Shown one piece after another: positions 1 to 8,412 of a stretch of DNA of 64,000 nucleotides. Under the pieces are notes generated by a model, which saw only the letters and a program-made list of their open reading frames with translations, made no database searches and was not told the origin of the DNA. The stretch covers positions 558,001 through 622,000 of the forward strand of contig NZ_JADBEF010000001.1 of the NCBI RefSeq assembly GCF_014873535.1, read 5' to 3'. The DNA comes from Nonomuraea africana. Its GTDB lineage: Bacteria > Actinomycetota > Actinomycetes > Streptosporangiales > Streptosporangiaceae. Position numbers and translations under genes: made by a program. Each line of letters starts with the position of its first letter. Position 1 is the first letter of the stretch.

Positions 1-730
1 AGTTGCGGGACTTGGCGCCCATGCCGCCGATGTAGAGGCTGAGCATCATCTTGACCCCGTCGAGGGCGGCTCGGACGTCGTCGGTGATCGCGACCATGAC
101 CATGGCGGCGACGTCGAAGCCCTCGGGGAACTCGCCGTACAGTTCGGAGATCTTCGAGGGGAACGTGAACAGCGGCAGCCAGCCCTGGGCGATCTCGGCG
201 GCCATGGCGACGTTCTTGGGGCCCTCGGCGCCGATGTAGACGGGGATGTCGGGGCGCAGGGGGTGGGTGATGAGCTTCAGCGGCTTGCCCAGGCCGCCGG
301 GCAGCGGCAGCGGGTAGTGCGGGCCCTCGTGGGTGACGGGCTCCTCGCGCCGCCACACCTTGCGCATGATCTCGACATACTCGCGGGTCCTGGCCAGCGG
401 CCTGGCGAACGGCTGGCCGTACCAGCCCTCCACCACCTGCGGGCCCGACGCGCCGACGCCGAGGAGTAACCGGCCGCCCGTGAGGTGGTCGAGCGTCATC
501 GCGGTCATGGCGGTGGCGGCGGGCGTGCGGGCCGACAGCTGGGCGACCGAGGTGCCGAGTTTGATCCGGCTGGTCCGCGCGCCGTACCAGGCGAGGGGGG
601 TGAAGGCGTCGCTGCCGTAGGCCTCGGCGGTCCAGACCGAGTCGTAGCCGAGGCGTTCGGCGGTCTGGACGACCTCCGTCGCGTCGTCGGCGTGGCGCTG
701 CCAATAGCCCAGGTTCAGCCCAAGCTTCAT
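1..730 (-). CDS. LLM-class F420-dependent oxidoreductase (3' end cut by window)
   Basis: Luciferase-like (LLM) oxidoreductase of the Rv3520c type, expected to use reduced coenzyme F420 on a lipid or steroid-like substrate in the cytoplasm. From ATG 730 the product begins MKLGLNLGYWQ and shows the family blocks DSVWTAEAYGSDAF (residues 30-43) and LTGGRLLLGVGASGP (83-97). The start is set by GGAGGTGTC 5-8 nt upstream. About 243 codons are present; the family is usually about 340 residues, so roughly the last 100 lie outside the window. A KstR-like palindrome sits 18 nt upstream of the start, as for Rv3520c in the mycobacterial cholesterol regulon. Family assignment is firm from sequence; substrate is inference. 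Confidence 0.88.
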   Translation of the reverse strand, partial: MKLGLNLGYWQRHADDATEVVQTAERLGYDSVWTAEAYGSDAFTPLAWYGARTSRIKLGTSVAQLSARTPAATAMTAMTLDHLTGGRLLLGVGASGPQVVEGWYGQPFARPLARTREYVEIMRKVWRREEPVTHEGPHYPLPLPGGLGKPLKLITHPLRPDIPVYIGAEGPKNVAMAAEIAQGWLPLFTFPSKISELYGEFPEGFDVAAMVMVAITDDVRAALDGVKMMLSLYIGGMGAKSRN

Positions 731-747
731 GCGACACCTCCATAAAC

Positions 748-761
748 GAGAACAGGTTCTA
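748..761. promoter_or_regulatory. KstR-like palindromic operator
   Basis: On the + strand the site reads GAGAACAGGTTCTA. It contains a perfect AGAAC-N2-GTTCT inverted repeat and matches the KstR consensus TNNAACNNGTTNNA at every fixed base except the first. It lies just upstream of the start codon of the F420 oxidoreductase gene, where a TetR-type repressor would block transcription. Whether the host has KstR is not visible here. Confidence 0.5.
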
Positions 762-817
762 ATAGCGAGAGGAGGGGTGTCAATGCAGGACTTTCGGGGA
801 AATTTAGCCCTGTGTCG

Positions 818-2269
818 ATGAGGGGATTTCGTCGCCTGATCTTTCTGCTGTTGCTGTGCCCGCTGCTGGCGGTGCCCGGCAGCGCGGTGCCCGCCAGCGC
901 CGCGGCCCCCACACGGCCGAACATCCTCTTCTTCCTCGTGGACGACCTCGACTACGGCGTGCTCGACAACTTCCCCGGCATCACCGGGCAGTTGGTGCGG
1001 CAGGGCGCCTCCTTCGACCAGATGATCGTGACCAACTCCTGGTGCTGCCCGTCCAGGGCGTCGATCCTGCGCTCGCAGTACGTCCACAGCCACAGCGTGC
1101 TGACCAACACCGCCCCCGAGGGGGGATTCGACCGCTTCCACACCGCCGGCCTGGAACGGTCCACGATCGGCACCTGGATGAAGGGCGCGGGCTACCGCAC
1201 CGCGATGATGGGCAAGTACCTCAACCACTACCCGGGCGAGTCGGCCCCCGCCACGTACGTCCCGCCGGGCTGGGACGAGTGGTACGTGCCGACCAGGCGG
1301 CTGTACGAGGAGTACGACTACACCCTCAACGAGAACGGCGAGCTGGTCGAGTACGGATGGGAGGAGGACGACTACCTGACCGACGTCCTGACGGGCAAGG
1401 CCGCGGACTTCGTCACCTCGGGCGACGCGCCCTTCTTCCTCTACCTGGCGCCGGTCGCCCCGCACAACCCGGCCAACCCCGCCCGCCGTCACGCCGACGC
1501 CTTCCCCGGCGTGCAGGCGCCCCGCACCCCCTCCTTCAACCAGCAGGACGTCCAGGACGAGCCCGCGTGGCTGCGCGACAGGCAGCTGCTCGACGCGACC
1601 GACAAGGCGCGCATCGACGATCGCTACCGGTCCAGGCTGCGCGCCATGCTGGGGGTGGACGACATGGTCGCCACCCTGATCGAGACGCTCAGGCGGTCGG
1701 GCAAGCTGGAGAACACCTACCTCTTCTTCGCCTCGGACAACGGCTTCCACCTCGGCACCCACCGCCTGCGCCAGGGCAAGACCACCCCGTTCGAGGAGGC
1801 GGTGAAGGTGCCCCTCGTGGTGCGCGGGCCGGGCGTCAGGCCGGGTTCGACCGTCCACGCCCTGACGCAGCCCATCGACCTCGCGCCCACCTTCGCCGAG
1901 CTCGGCGGGGCGGCGGCGCCCGCGTTCGCCGAGGGGCGCTCACTGGTCCCTCTGCTGCGTGGCCAAACGCCGGCGCCGTGGCGGCGCAACGCGCTGATCG
2001 AATTCTGGCGTCCCACCAACCCGAGTTCGGCCAGGCAGACGCCGGTGCCCCCCTACGCGGCGCTGCGCACGGAGACCCATACCTACGTGAGGTATGACAC
2101 GGGCGAGACCCAGCTCTACGACCTCACCACCGACCCCTACCAGCTGCGCAACCTGGCCAGGACCGCCCCCGCAGACCTGCTGGCCAACCTGCAGGCCCGC
2201 CTCGACATGATGCGGGCGTGCTCGGGCGCGACGTGCCGTACCGCCGACGCCTCAGACGGCGGCGGCTAG
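818..2269 (+). CDS. Secreted sulfatase (formylglycine-dependent)
   Basis: Type I sulfatase that hydrolyses sulfate esters outside the cell. The N-terminus is a signal peptide (Arg-rich start, LIFLLLLCPLLAVPG, Ala-rich cleavage region). Metal ligands are in NILFFLVDDLDYG. The formylglycine motif CCPSR begins at Cys76 and is followed by the usual helix, and MMGKYLNHY supplies the active-site Lys/His. Length (about 483 residues) is normal for arylsulfatases. ATG 818 is chosen; an in-frame GTG at 812 is also possible and sits at better spacing from GGGGA 796-800. The gene ends 4 nt inside the convergent AraC gene, so no terminator separates them. The natural sulfated substrate is unknown. Confidence 0.9.
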   Translation: MRGFRRLIFLLLLCPLLAVPGSAVPASAAAPTRPNILFFLVDDLDYGVLDNFPGITGQLVRQGASFDQMIVTNSWCCPSRASILRSQYVHSHSVLTNTAPEGGFDRFHTAGLERSTIGTWMKGAGYRTAMMGKYLNHYPGESAPATYVPPGWDEWYVPTRRLYEEYDYTLNENGELVEYGWEEDDYLTDVLTGKAADFVTSGDAPFFLYLAPVAPHNPANPARRHADAFPGVQAPRTPSFNQQDVQDEPAWLRDRQLLDATDKARIDDRYRSRLRAMLGVDDMVATLIETLRRSGKLENTYLFFASDNGFHLGTHRLRQGKTTPFEEAVKVPLVVRGPGVRPGSTVHALTQPIDLAPTFAELGGAAAPAFAEGRSLVPLLRGQTPAPWRRNALIEFWRPTNPSSARQTPVPPYAALRTETHTYVRYDTGETQLYDLTTDPYQLRNLARTAPADLLANLQARLDMMRACSGATCRTADASDGGG

Positions 2270-3036
2270 CGCGTCCAGGCGGAGCAGGTGGTGGCGGCGG
2301 GCAGGTCGCCCGCCAGGAAGGCGCCGGGGGAGACGCCCATCACCGAGCGGAAGTCGGCCGTGAGATGCGACTGGTCGTAGTAGCCCGCGTCGGCCGCCAG
2401 CGCCGCCCAGCCGCCGGTGCCGGCCCTGGCCAGCACGCCGCGCACCCTGTCGATGCGGGCGAAGTGCTTGGGCGGCACCCCGACCGCGCCGGTGAACAGC
2501 GTGCGCAGATGGCGCTCGCTGATGCCGAGGTCGCGCGCCACGTCGGGCACGCGCGCGGCCATCCCGTTCTTCGCGGTGTACGGCGGGCGGCGCGAGACGG
2601 AGAGCCGGTCGACCGCGGCGTGCAGCAGTCCGGCGTGCGACAGGTCGGCCGGCGAGCACGCGGCGAGGCGGCCGAGCAGCGCCCCCTCGATCAGCGCGGC
2701 CTCGTCACCCGGCCGCTCCGTCATGCGCGCGGCCAGTAGATCCGCCTCCGCGCCCCACAGCTCGCGCAGCGGCACGATCCGGTCGACGAGCTCGCTCACC
2801 GGCACGCCCAGCGCCGCCCTCGCCCAGCCCGGCCGCAGCCGTACGGTGACGCACCGGGAGAGCGCCTTCGGCGCGAGATAGGAGGCGCGGGTGCGGGGGC
2901 CCAGCACCATCAGGTCGCCGCGGCCCTCCTCGGTCGTGCGGAAGGCGAGCACGGTGGCGGGATCGGGCTCGCGCACGTGCACGGTGTCCGTGTCGTCGAC
3001 CGCGCTCTCGCCGACCTCCTCGACCAAGACGCTCAT
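2266..3036 (-). CDS. AraC-family transcriptional regulator
   Basis: Transcription factor of 256 residues with an N-terminal DUF6597-type sensor half (AraC_binding-like, about residues 1-150) and a C-terminal double helix-turn-helix. The second HTH carries the family hallmark in AADAGYYDQSHLTADFRS, followed by MGVSPGAF. It is divergently transcribed from the NmrA-type reductase gene across 72 bp that contain a TATAGG -10-like hexamer (3073-3078) inside the palindrome CCTATAGG. That layout suggests it controls the reductase and itself. Its stop overlaps the sulfatase stop by 4 nt in convergent orientation. The effector is unknown. A second AraC of the same architecture lies at 48046-48837. Confidence 0.88.
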   Translation of the reverse strand: MSVLVEEVGESAVDDTDTVHVREPDPATVLAFRTTEEGRGDLMVLGPRTRASYLAPKALSRCVTVRLRPGWARAALGVPVSELVDRIVPLRELWGAEADLLAARMTERPGDEAALIEGALLGRLAACSPADLSHAGLLHAAVDRLSVSRRPPYTAKNGMAARVPDVARDLGISERHLRTLFTGAVGVPPKHFARIDRVRGVLARAGTGGWAALAADAGYYDQSHLTADFRSVMGVSPGAFLAGDLPAATTCSAWTR

Positions 3037-3108
3037 GACTCAGACCAAGGCGCCGGCTGTGCCGAAAATTCCTATAGGGCGACGGCCGCGCGGCGGCACT
3101 GTTGACGC

Positions 3109-3945
3109 ATGATCCTGATTACCGGTGCCACGGGCACCATCGGCAGCGAAGTGGTCCGCCGGCTGACGGAGAGGGGCGAGCGGGTCCGCCCGATGGCGCG
3201 CGACCTGTCGAAACTGAGCGTCGAGGGAGTGCGGGGCGACTCCGCCGACCCCGCGTCGCTGGACCGCGCTTTGGAGGGCGTCGACAGCGTGCTGCTGCTG
3301 ACGGCCTTCGGAAGGGACCTCGCCCAGCACGACCTCGCCCTCGTCGAGGCCGTCAAGCGGGCGGGCACCCGGAAGGTGGTGAAGATCTCGGCGATCGGCA
3401 CCGGCGAGAGCACCGACGAGAAGGACGTGCGCTCCTGGCACCACGCCGGAGAGCAGGCGGTGCGCGACAGCGGGATGGCCTGGACGCTCCTGCGGCCTGC
3501 CGGCTTCGCCGCCAACGCGCTGATGTGGGCGCAGGCCGTCCGGGCCGGCCAGCCGATCCCGAACATGACGGGGGACGGCGGGCAGGGCGTGGTGGACCCG
3601 CGCGACGTGGCGGCCGTGGCGGTGGCGGCCCTCACGGGCGGGCACGACGGCAGGACCTACACGCTCACCGGGCCCGAGGTGATCAGCGTGCCCGGCCAGG
3701 CGGCGGTGCTCGCCGAGGTGCTCGGCCGTGACGTGGCGACGGTGCCGGTCCCCCTGGAGGCGGCGAAGGAGGGGATGCTGGCCTCGGGGATGGACCCGCT
3801 CATGGCCGAGGTGTTCGTGACCGGCTCGGCGTTCGTCGCGAGCGGCGCGGCGGCCGTGCTCAGCGGCGACGTGGCGGCCGTCCTCGGCCGCGCGCCCCGG
3901 AGCTTCGCCGACTGGGCGCGCGACCACAGGGACGCCTTCGCCTGA
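3109..3945 (+). CDS. NAD(P)H-binding NmrA/atypical SDR protein
   Basis: Cytoplasmic atypical short-chain dehydrogenase of 278 residues. The Rossmann fingerprint TGATGTIG is at residues 5-12, followed by the NmrA pattern of strand-helix repeats (VRPMARDLSKL, VDSVLLLTAFG, KVVKISAIGTG) and the substrate-side WTLLRPAGFAANAL. Such proteins act as NAD(P)H:quinone reductases (QorB-like) or redox sensors; the classical YxxxK catalytic pair is not evident, in keeping with the NmrA branch. Start ATG 3109 lies about 30 nt after a TATAGG box. It probably forms a regulatory pair with the divergent AraC gene. Exact reaction is not determinable. Confidence 0.85.
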   Translation: MILITGATGTIGSEVVRRLTERGERVRPMARDLSKLSVEGVRGDSADPASLDRALEGVDSVLLLTAFGRDLAQHDLALVEAVKRAGTRKVVKISAIGTGESTDEKDVRSWHHAGEQAVRDSGMAWTLLRPAGFAANALMWAQAVRAGQPIPNMTGDGGQGVVDPRDVAAVAVAALTGGHDGRTYTLTGPEVISVPGQAAVLAEVLGRDVATVPVPLEAAKEGMLASGMDPLMAEVFVTGSAFVASGAAAVLSGDVAAVLGRAPRSFADWARDHRDAFA

Positions 3946-3979
3946 TCACCCTGAGCCGCGGATCCCTTTGAGCCGCTGA

Positions 3980-4663
3980 TCACCCGGAGCCGCCGCCGGT
4001 CAGCGAGGGGTAGGCGTGGGCGAGGTGGTCGGCCACGGCCCTGGCCGCCCCCTGCCCGTCGCTCGCGCCCACCAGCTCGTAGATGCGCCGATGGTCGGCC
4101 ATCAGCACGTCGGTGCGGCCCGCCGACCGCACCGCCGCCACCGAGTAGGTGTAGATCGTCTGCCGCAGCGCGCGCATGGTCGCGGCCAGCAGCCGGTTGC
4201 CCGACAGCAGCGCCACCCCGAGGTGGAAGGTCACGTCGTGGTCGACGAACTCCTCGAAGGACGTGGCCGCCTCCATGGAGTCGAGCGCCGCCCGCATGAC
4301 CTCCATGGCCTCGGGCGCGTCGACGTGCTGCACCGCCCACTGCTCGATCATCAGCCGGGTGTCGATCACCTCGGGCAGCGCCAGCGAGGCGGTGCCGAGG
4401 TGCAGCCTCAGCAGGTCGGCCAGCGCGCTCTCGGGCCTGGAGATGAGCACGGCGCCGGCGTCGGGCCCCCGGCCGGCCTGCGAGGTGACCACGCCGAGCG
4501 TCTCGAGCACCCGCAGGGCCTCGCGCACCGAGGAACGGCCCACCTGGAGCTGCTCGGCCAGCTGCCGCTCGCCCGGCAGCCGGTCGCCGACGGTGAGGCC
4601 GTCGTCGGCGATGCGCCGCTCGATCTGGGCGATGACATCCTCGAACGTCCTTGGCTTCCTCAT
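3980..4663 (-). CDS. lutR: GntR/FadR-family regulator of the lactate operon
   Basis: FCD-type GntR regulator of 227 residues. The N-terminal winged HTH (residues about 5-75) shows GDRLPGERQLAEQLQVGRSS followed by VREALRVLETLG; the C-terminal all-helical FCD domain with metal-ligand His/Asp residues follows. The start at 4663 is preferred over an upstream in-frame ATG because the HTH starts right after it and because the operator abuts the codon. It is divergent from lutA with 46 bp between, filled by two identical palindromes, so it very likely represses lutABC and itself and responds to lactate, as LldR/LutR do. The name rests on context; the ligand is inferred. Confidence 0.88.
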   Translation of the reverse strand: MRKPRTFEDVIAQIERRIADDGLTVGDRLPGERQLAEQLQVGRSSVREALRVLETLGVVTSQAGRGPDAGAVLISRPESALADLLRLHLGTASLALPEVIDTRLMIEQWAVQHVDAPEAMEVMRAALDSMEAATSFEEFVDHDVTFHLGVALLSGNRLLAATMRALRQTIYTYSVAAVRSAGRTDVLMADHRRIYELVGASDGQGAARAVADHLAHAYPSLTGGGSG

Positions 4664-4693
4664 ATGGTCAGACCATACTATGGTCTGACCATA
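4663..4693. promoter_or_regulatory. Twin GntR operators between lutR and lutA
   Basis: Two copies of the 15-bp palindrome TATGGTCNGACCATA occupy 4663-4677 (centre A) and 4679-4693 (centre T). Each contains TGGTCNGACCA, matching the FadR-subfamily consensus TNGTNNNACNA. Centres are 16 bp apart, about one and a half helical turns. The first touches the lutR start codon and the second ends 17 nt before the lutA start, so binding would shut both promoters. Confidence 0.85.
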
Positions 4694-4709
4694 CCCAGAA
4701 GGGAGTGCC

Positions 4710-5396
4710 GTGCGAGTCGCCCTGTTCATCACGTGTGTCAACGACACACTCTTCCCCGACACGGGGAAGGCGGTGGTGTCGCTGCTGCGCCGCCTCGGCT
4801 GTGACGTCGACTTCCCGCAGGCCCAGACCTGCTGCGGGCAGATGCACGTCAACACCGGCTACCGCGCTGAGGGGGTACGGCTGGCCCGGCACTTCGCCGA
4901 GGTGTTCGACGGCTACGACGCCGTCGTCGCGCCCTCGGGCTCGTGCGCGGCGATGGTGCGCGAGCAGTACCCGAGGCTCGGGGTGCAGGCGCCGCCGGTC
5001 CACGACCTGTCTGAGTTCCTGGTGGACGTGCTGGAGGTGGAGGACGTCGGCGCGTACTTCCCGCACCGGGTGACCTACCACCCCACGTGCCACTCGCTGC
5101 GAGGGCTGCACCTCGGTGACCGGCCCACCAGGCTGCTCCGCCACGTGCGCGGCCTCGAGCTGGTCCCGCTCGAGGGGGCGGACGAGTGCTGCGGCTTCGG
5201 CGGCACGTTCGCGATCAAGAACCCGGCGATCTCGGCGGCGATGTGCTCCGACAAGGTCCGCAACGTCCTCGACACGGGCGCCGAGGTGCTCTGCGCCGCC
5301 GACAACTCGTGCCTCATGCACATCGGCGGCACGCTGCGCCGCCAGAAGACGGGAGTGCGCGTCATGCACCTGGCCGAGATCCTGGACGCCAGATGA
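4710..5396 (+). CDS. lutA: L-lactate utilisation protein LutA/LldE (Fe-S binding)
   Basis: Subunit of the LutABC complex that oxidises L-lactate to pyruvate in the cytoplasm. The 228-residue product has two CCG domains; visible signatures are QAQTCCGQMH (about residue 33), the cluster ligand block VTYHPTCHSLRG and ECCGFGGTFA. Length equals that of Bacillus LutA. The start is GTG 4710, 6 nt after AGAAGGGAG. The stop overlaps the lutB start (ATGA), so translation is coupled. It lies directly downstream of the twin GntR operators and is the first gene of lutABC. Confidence 0.93.
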   Translation: MRVALFITCVNDTLFPDTGKAVVSLLRRLGCDVDFPQAQTCCGQMHVNTGYRAEGVRLARHFAEVFDGYDAVVAPSGSCAAMVREQYPRLGVQAPPVHDLSEFLVDVLEVEDVGAYFPHRVTYHPTCHSLRGLHLGDRPTRLLRHVRGLELVPLEGADECCGFGGTFAIKNPAISAAMCSDKVRNVLDTGAEVLCAADNSCLMHIGGTLRRQKTGVRVMHLAEILDAR

Positions 5397-6781
5397 GCGT
5401 GTTCATCGGCATGCCGGGCGACTTCCCCGCCAACTCCGCCAAGGCGGTGCAGAACTCACAGCTGCGCTTCAACCTCCGCAAGGCCACCCACACGATCCGC
5501 GGCAAGCGGGCCACCGTGGTCGGCGAGCTGCCCGACTGGGCGGAGCTGCGCGCGGCGGGCAAGGCGATCAAGGACCACACCCTGCGCCACCTCGACCGCT
5601 ACCTCGTCCAGCTGGAGGAGGCGGTCCAGCGGGCGGGCGGCCAGGTGCACTGGGCGCGCGACGCGGCCGAGGCCAACCGCATCGTCACCGACCTGGTCAG
5701 GCAGACGGGCGAGACCGAGGTCGTCAAGGTCAAGTCGATGGCCACTCAAGAGATCGGTCTCAACGAGCACCTGGCCGAGCACGGCATCACCGCCTACGAG
5801 ACCGACCTGGCCGAGCTGATCGTCCAGCTCGGCGACGACTTCCCCAGCCACATCCTGGTGCCCGCCATCCACCGCAACCGCTCGGAGATCCGCGAGATCT
5901 TCCTGGCGAAGATGGGCGACGCGCCCGCGGACCTCACCGACGAGCCCGCCGCGCTGGCCGAGGCGGCCCGGCTGCACCTGCGCGAACGCTTCCTGCGCAG
6001 CAAGGTCGCCATCTCCGGGGCCAACTTCATGATCGCCGAGACCGGCACCTGCGTGGTCCTGGAGTCCGAGGGCAACGGCCGGATGTGCCTGACGCTGCCC
6101 GAGACGCTGATCAGCGTGGTCGGCATCGAGAAGCTGCTGCCCACCTGGCGCGACCTCGAGGTCTTCCTCCAGTTGCTGCCGCGCAGTTCCACCGGCGAGC
6201 GGATGAACCCCTACACCTCCACCTGGACGGGCTCCACCGAGGGCCAGACCTTCCACCTGGTGCTGCTCGACAACGGCCGCACCAACGTCCTGGCCGACGA
6301 GGTGGGCCGCCAGGCGCTGCGCTGCATCCGCTGCTCGGCCTGCCTCAACGTCTGCCCCGTCTACGAGCGCGCCGGGGGCCACGCCTACGGCTCGGTCTAT
6401 CCAGGGCCGATCGGCGCGATCCTCACCCCGCAGCTGCGCGGCCTCGGCTCCGACCTCGACGCCTCCCTGCCCTACGCCTCGACGCTGTGCGGGGCCTGCT
6501 TCGAGGTCTGCCCCGTGGCGATCGACATCCCCGAGGTGCTGGTCGACCTGCGCGCCAAGGTGGCCCACCCGCGCGCCGAGCGCGCGGGCATGCGGGTGGC
6601 GGGGTGGGTCCTGGCCAAGGAGGTACGGCTGGCCAAGGCCCAACGCCTGGCCTCGCGCTTCCGCAAGCTGGTGCCCAAACGCCTGCCGGGGCCGCTGTCG
6701 GCCTGGACCGACACCCGAGACCTGCCCGACATCCCCAAGGAGTCCTTCAGAGAGTGGTGGGCCCGTAATGAGCGAGCGTAG
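5393..6781 (+). CDS. lutB: L-lactate utilisation protein LutB/LldF (iron-sulfur)
   Basis: Iron-sulfur electron-transfer subunit of LutABC, 462 residues. An LUD domain fills residues about 60-300 (KSMATQEIGLNEHL, ISGANFMIAETGT). Two 4Fe-4S motifs follow: CIRCSACLNVCP (about 310) and LCGACFEVCP (about 365), then a basic C-terminal helix. ATG 5393 overlaps the lutA stop. A much longer in-frame open region upstream is the shadow of lutA. The protein is slightly shorter than Bacillus LutB but has all cluster cysteines. Fifty-seven bases separate it from lutC. Confidence 0.94.
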   Translation: MSVFIGMPGDFPANSAKAVQNSQLRFNLRKATHTIRGKRATVVGELPDWAELRAAGKAIKDHTLRHLDRYLVQLEEAVQRAGGQVHWARDAAEANRIVTDLVRQTGETEVVKVKSMATQEIGLNEHLAEHGITAYETDLAELIVQLGDDFPSHILVPAIHRNRSEIREIFLAKMGDAPADLTDEPAALAEAARLHLRERFLRSKVAISGANFMIAETGTCVVLESEGNGRMCLTLPETLISVVGIEKLLPTWRDLEVFLQLLPRSSTGERMNPYTSTWTGSTEGQTFHLVLLDNGRTNVLADEVGRQALRCIRCSACLNVCPVYERAGGHAYGSVYPGPIGAILTPQLRGLGSDLDASLPYASTLCGACFEVCPVAIDIPEVLVDLRAKVAHPRAERAGMRVAGWVLAKEVRLAKAQRLASRFRKLVPKRLPGPLSAWTDTRDLPDIPKESFREWWARNERA

Positions 6782-6838
6782 TGAGCGATCAGGTCAGCAC
6801 AGCCGCAACGCGCTCATGATGCCGACGGAGTCGGCGTC

Positions 6839-7408
6839 ATGAGCGCGCGTAAGGAGATCCTCGACAAGGTCAGGAAGGCGGTCGAGGGGGCTCCCGAGGT
6901 GGAGATCCCCCGCGACTACCGCACCACGATCCCGCACGACGACCTGGTCGCCCACTTCGCCGAACGCGTCGACGACTACCGGGCGATCGTCCATGTGCTT
7001 CCCTCGGCGGAGGTGCCCGCCCTGGTCGCCAAGGTGACCGAGGGCAGGCGCATGATCGTGCCCGAGGGAGTGACCCTCGCCGTCGCGCAGGTCGTGCCCG
7101 AGGACGAGCTGCTGACGGCCGACGGTGTGCTCACCGGCTGCGCCGTCGCCATCGCCGAGACCGGCACGATCGTCCTCGACGCGGGCCCCGACCAGGGCCG
7201 CAGGGCGCTGACGCTGGTGCCCGACTACCACCTGTGCGTGGTGCGCGCCGACCAGATCGTCTCGGGCGTTCCCGAGGCGGTGGCCAGGCTCGACCCGTCG
7301 CGGCCGCTGACCTGGATCAGCGGCCCGTCGGCGACCAGCGACATCGAACTCAACCGGGTGGAGGGCGTGCACGGCCCCCGCACCCTCGAGGTGATCGTCA
7401 GTACCTGA
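6839..7408 (+). CDS. lutC: Lactate utilisation protein LutC (LUD domain)
   Basis: Third subunit of the LutABC lactate oxidase, a single LUD domain of 189 residues. Family blocks are RRMIVPEGVTLA, TGCAVAIAETGTIVLDAG and LVPDYHLCVVRADQIV. ATG 6839 has CGGAG 8 nt upstream. The last 11 nt overlap the convergent Rv2629-like gene, so the operon ends here without a separate terminator. No lactate permease gene is next to the operon; uptake must be encoded elsewhere. Confidence 0.92.
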   Translation: MSARKEILDKVRKAVEGAPEVEIPRDYRTTIPHDDLVAHFAERVDDYRAIVHVLPSAEVPALVAKVTEGRRMIVPEGVTLAVAQVVPEDELLTADGVLTGCAVAIAETGTIVLDAGPDQGRRALTLVPDYHLCVVRADQIVSGVPEAVARLDPSRPLTWISGPSATSDIELNRVEGVHGPRTLEVIVST

Positions 7409-8411
7409 TCACCGCCGAGACCTCCTTCACCTCGGGGGAGAACCACAACTCGGCGTCGGTCATCGCGGCCGCCCTGACGAGCGCGGAGTCCGCGCGGTCC
7501 TGGACCGGCGCCTCCACCCCCCACCTGCGCAGCTCGTCGGCGTCGGTCGACAGCTGGGTGCCGCCCACGCCGGTCCACACCGGTTCGGGCAGCTCACCGG
7601 GCAGGAGCACGGCGTGCACCCTGCCCTCCCTGAGGGCGCGGGCCACCTGCTCGATGCCGACGGGTCCCTCCGCCTCACGGTGCCTGTCGAGAAGTTCGGT
7701 CCTGCGGCGTTCGATCCAGGCGTCCAGCGTGATCTCGGCGTCGCTCTCGAAGCGGCCGTGGTCGGCGCGGCTGCCGTGCTCGACCATCATCACCCTGTCG
7801 GACGCCTTGGTGCCCAGGTGGTCGCAGAGCAGCGAGCGCGACTTCGGCTCGCCCGCCACCACGACCAGCTCGGCCCCGATCCTGCGCACCTGCTCGTCGA
7901 TCTCCTTGGCCACCGCCTGGGCGTTGCGCTCCCAGGCCTCGTCCACCGCCCTCTCGTATCGCTTCTGCGACCAGCCGCCCTGCGCGGTCTTCTGCAGGGG
8001 CCACGGCTCCGCCACGACGGTGGTCCTGCGCGGCGAGCCGCCGCCGAACACCGTCACCTCCGCTCCGGCGTGGTCCACGATGACGCGCAGGTGCGGCACG
8101 TTCTCGCCGCGCAGCATCAGCAGCGGGGTCACGTGCGGCAGCGGCGACCAGCGCGCCAGCTCCTGCTGGGGCGGCTCGGCCAGTTTCTCGGCCAGCACCA
8201 CCTCACCGCCCGCCGCGAACAGGGCCTGCCCTGGGGCGGCGTCGGTCGCGACCTCCTCCAGCGCGTCGAGCGTGTTCTGGTCCGCCTCCTCCATGCCGTC
8301 CCTCAGCGAGCGCCAGCGCCGCTGCCGGTCGTCGGTGTTCAGGCCCGAGAGATAGACCGAGGCGTAAGGGCCATGCCGCTCGTACATCGGACGGACGAAG
8401 TCGAGCCTCAC
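7398..8411 (-). CDS. Rv2629-like baeRF/Vms1-type protein
   Basis: Protein of 337 residues similar to mycobacterial Rv2629, a bacterial relative of eRF1/Vms1 peptidyl-tRNA hydrolases (baeRF2 group). Visible blocks are YASVYLSGLNTDDRQRRW near the N-terminus, a central beta-rich part (HLRVIVDHAGAEVTVFGGG) and an eRF1-domain-3-like C-terminal part with LVVVAGEPKSRSLL and EGRVHAVLLPGE. Start is GTG 8411 preceded by AAAGAGGTGG. In M. tuberculosis the homologue is induced in dormancy; a ribosome-rescue or stress role is inferred from that family, not shown here. One base separates it from the upstream DUF2795 gene, so the two form an operon. Confidence 0.82.
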   Translation of the reverse strand: MRLDFVRPMYERHGPYASVYLSGLNTDDRQRRWRSLRDGMEEADQNTLDALEEVATDAAPGQALFAAGGEVVLAEKLAEPPQQELARWSPLPHVTPLLMLRGENVPHLRVIVDHAGAEVTVFGGGSPRRTTVVAEPWPLQKTAQGGWSQKRYERAVDEAWERNAQAVAKEIDEQVRRIGAELVVVAGEPKSRSLLCDHLGTKASDRVMMVEHGSRADHGRFESDAEITLDAWIERRRTELLDRHREAEGPVGIEQVARALREGRVHAVLLPGELPEPVWTGVGGTQLSTDADELRRWGVEAPVQDRADSALVRAAAMTDAELWFSPEVKEVSAVIRY

Positions 8412-8412
8412 C

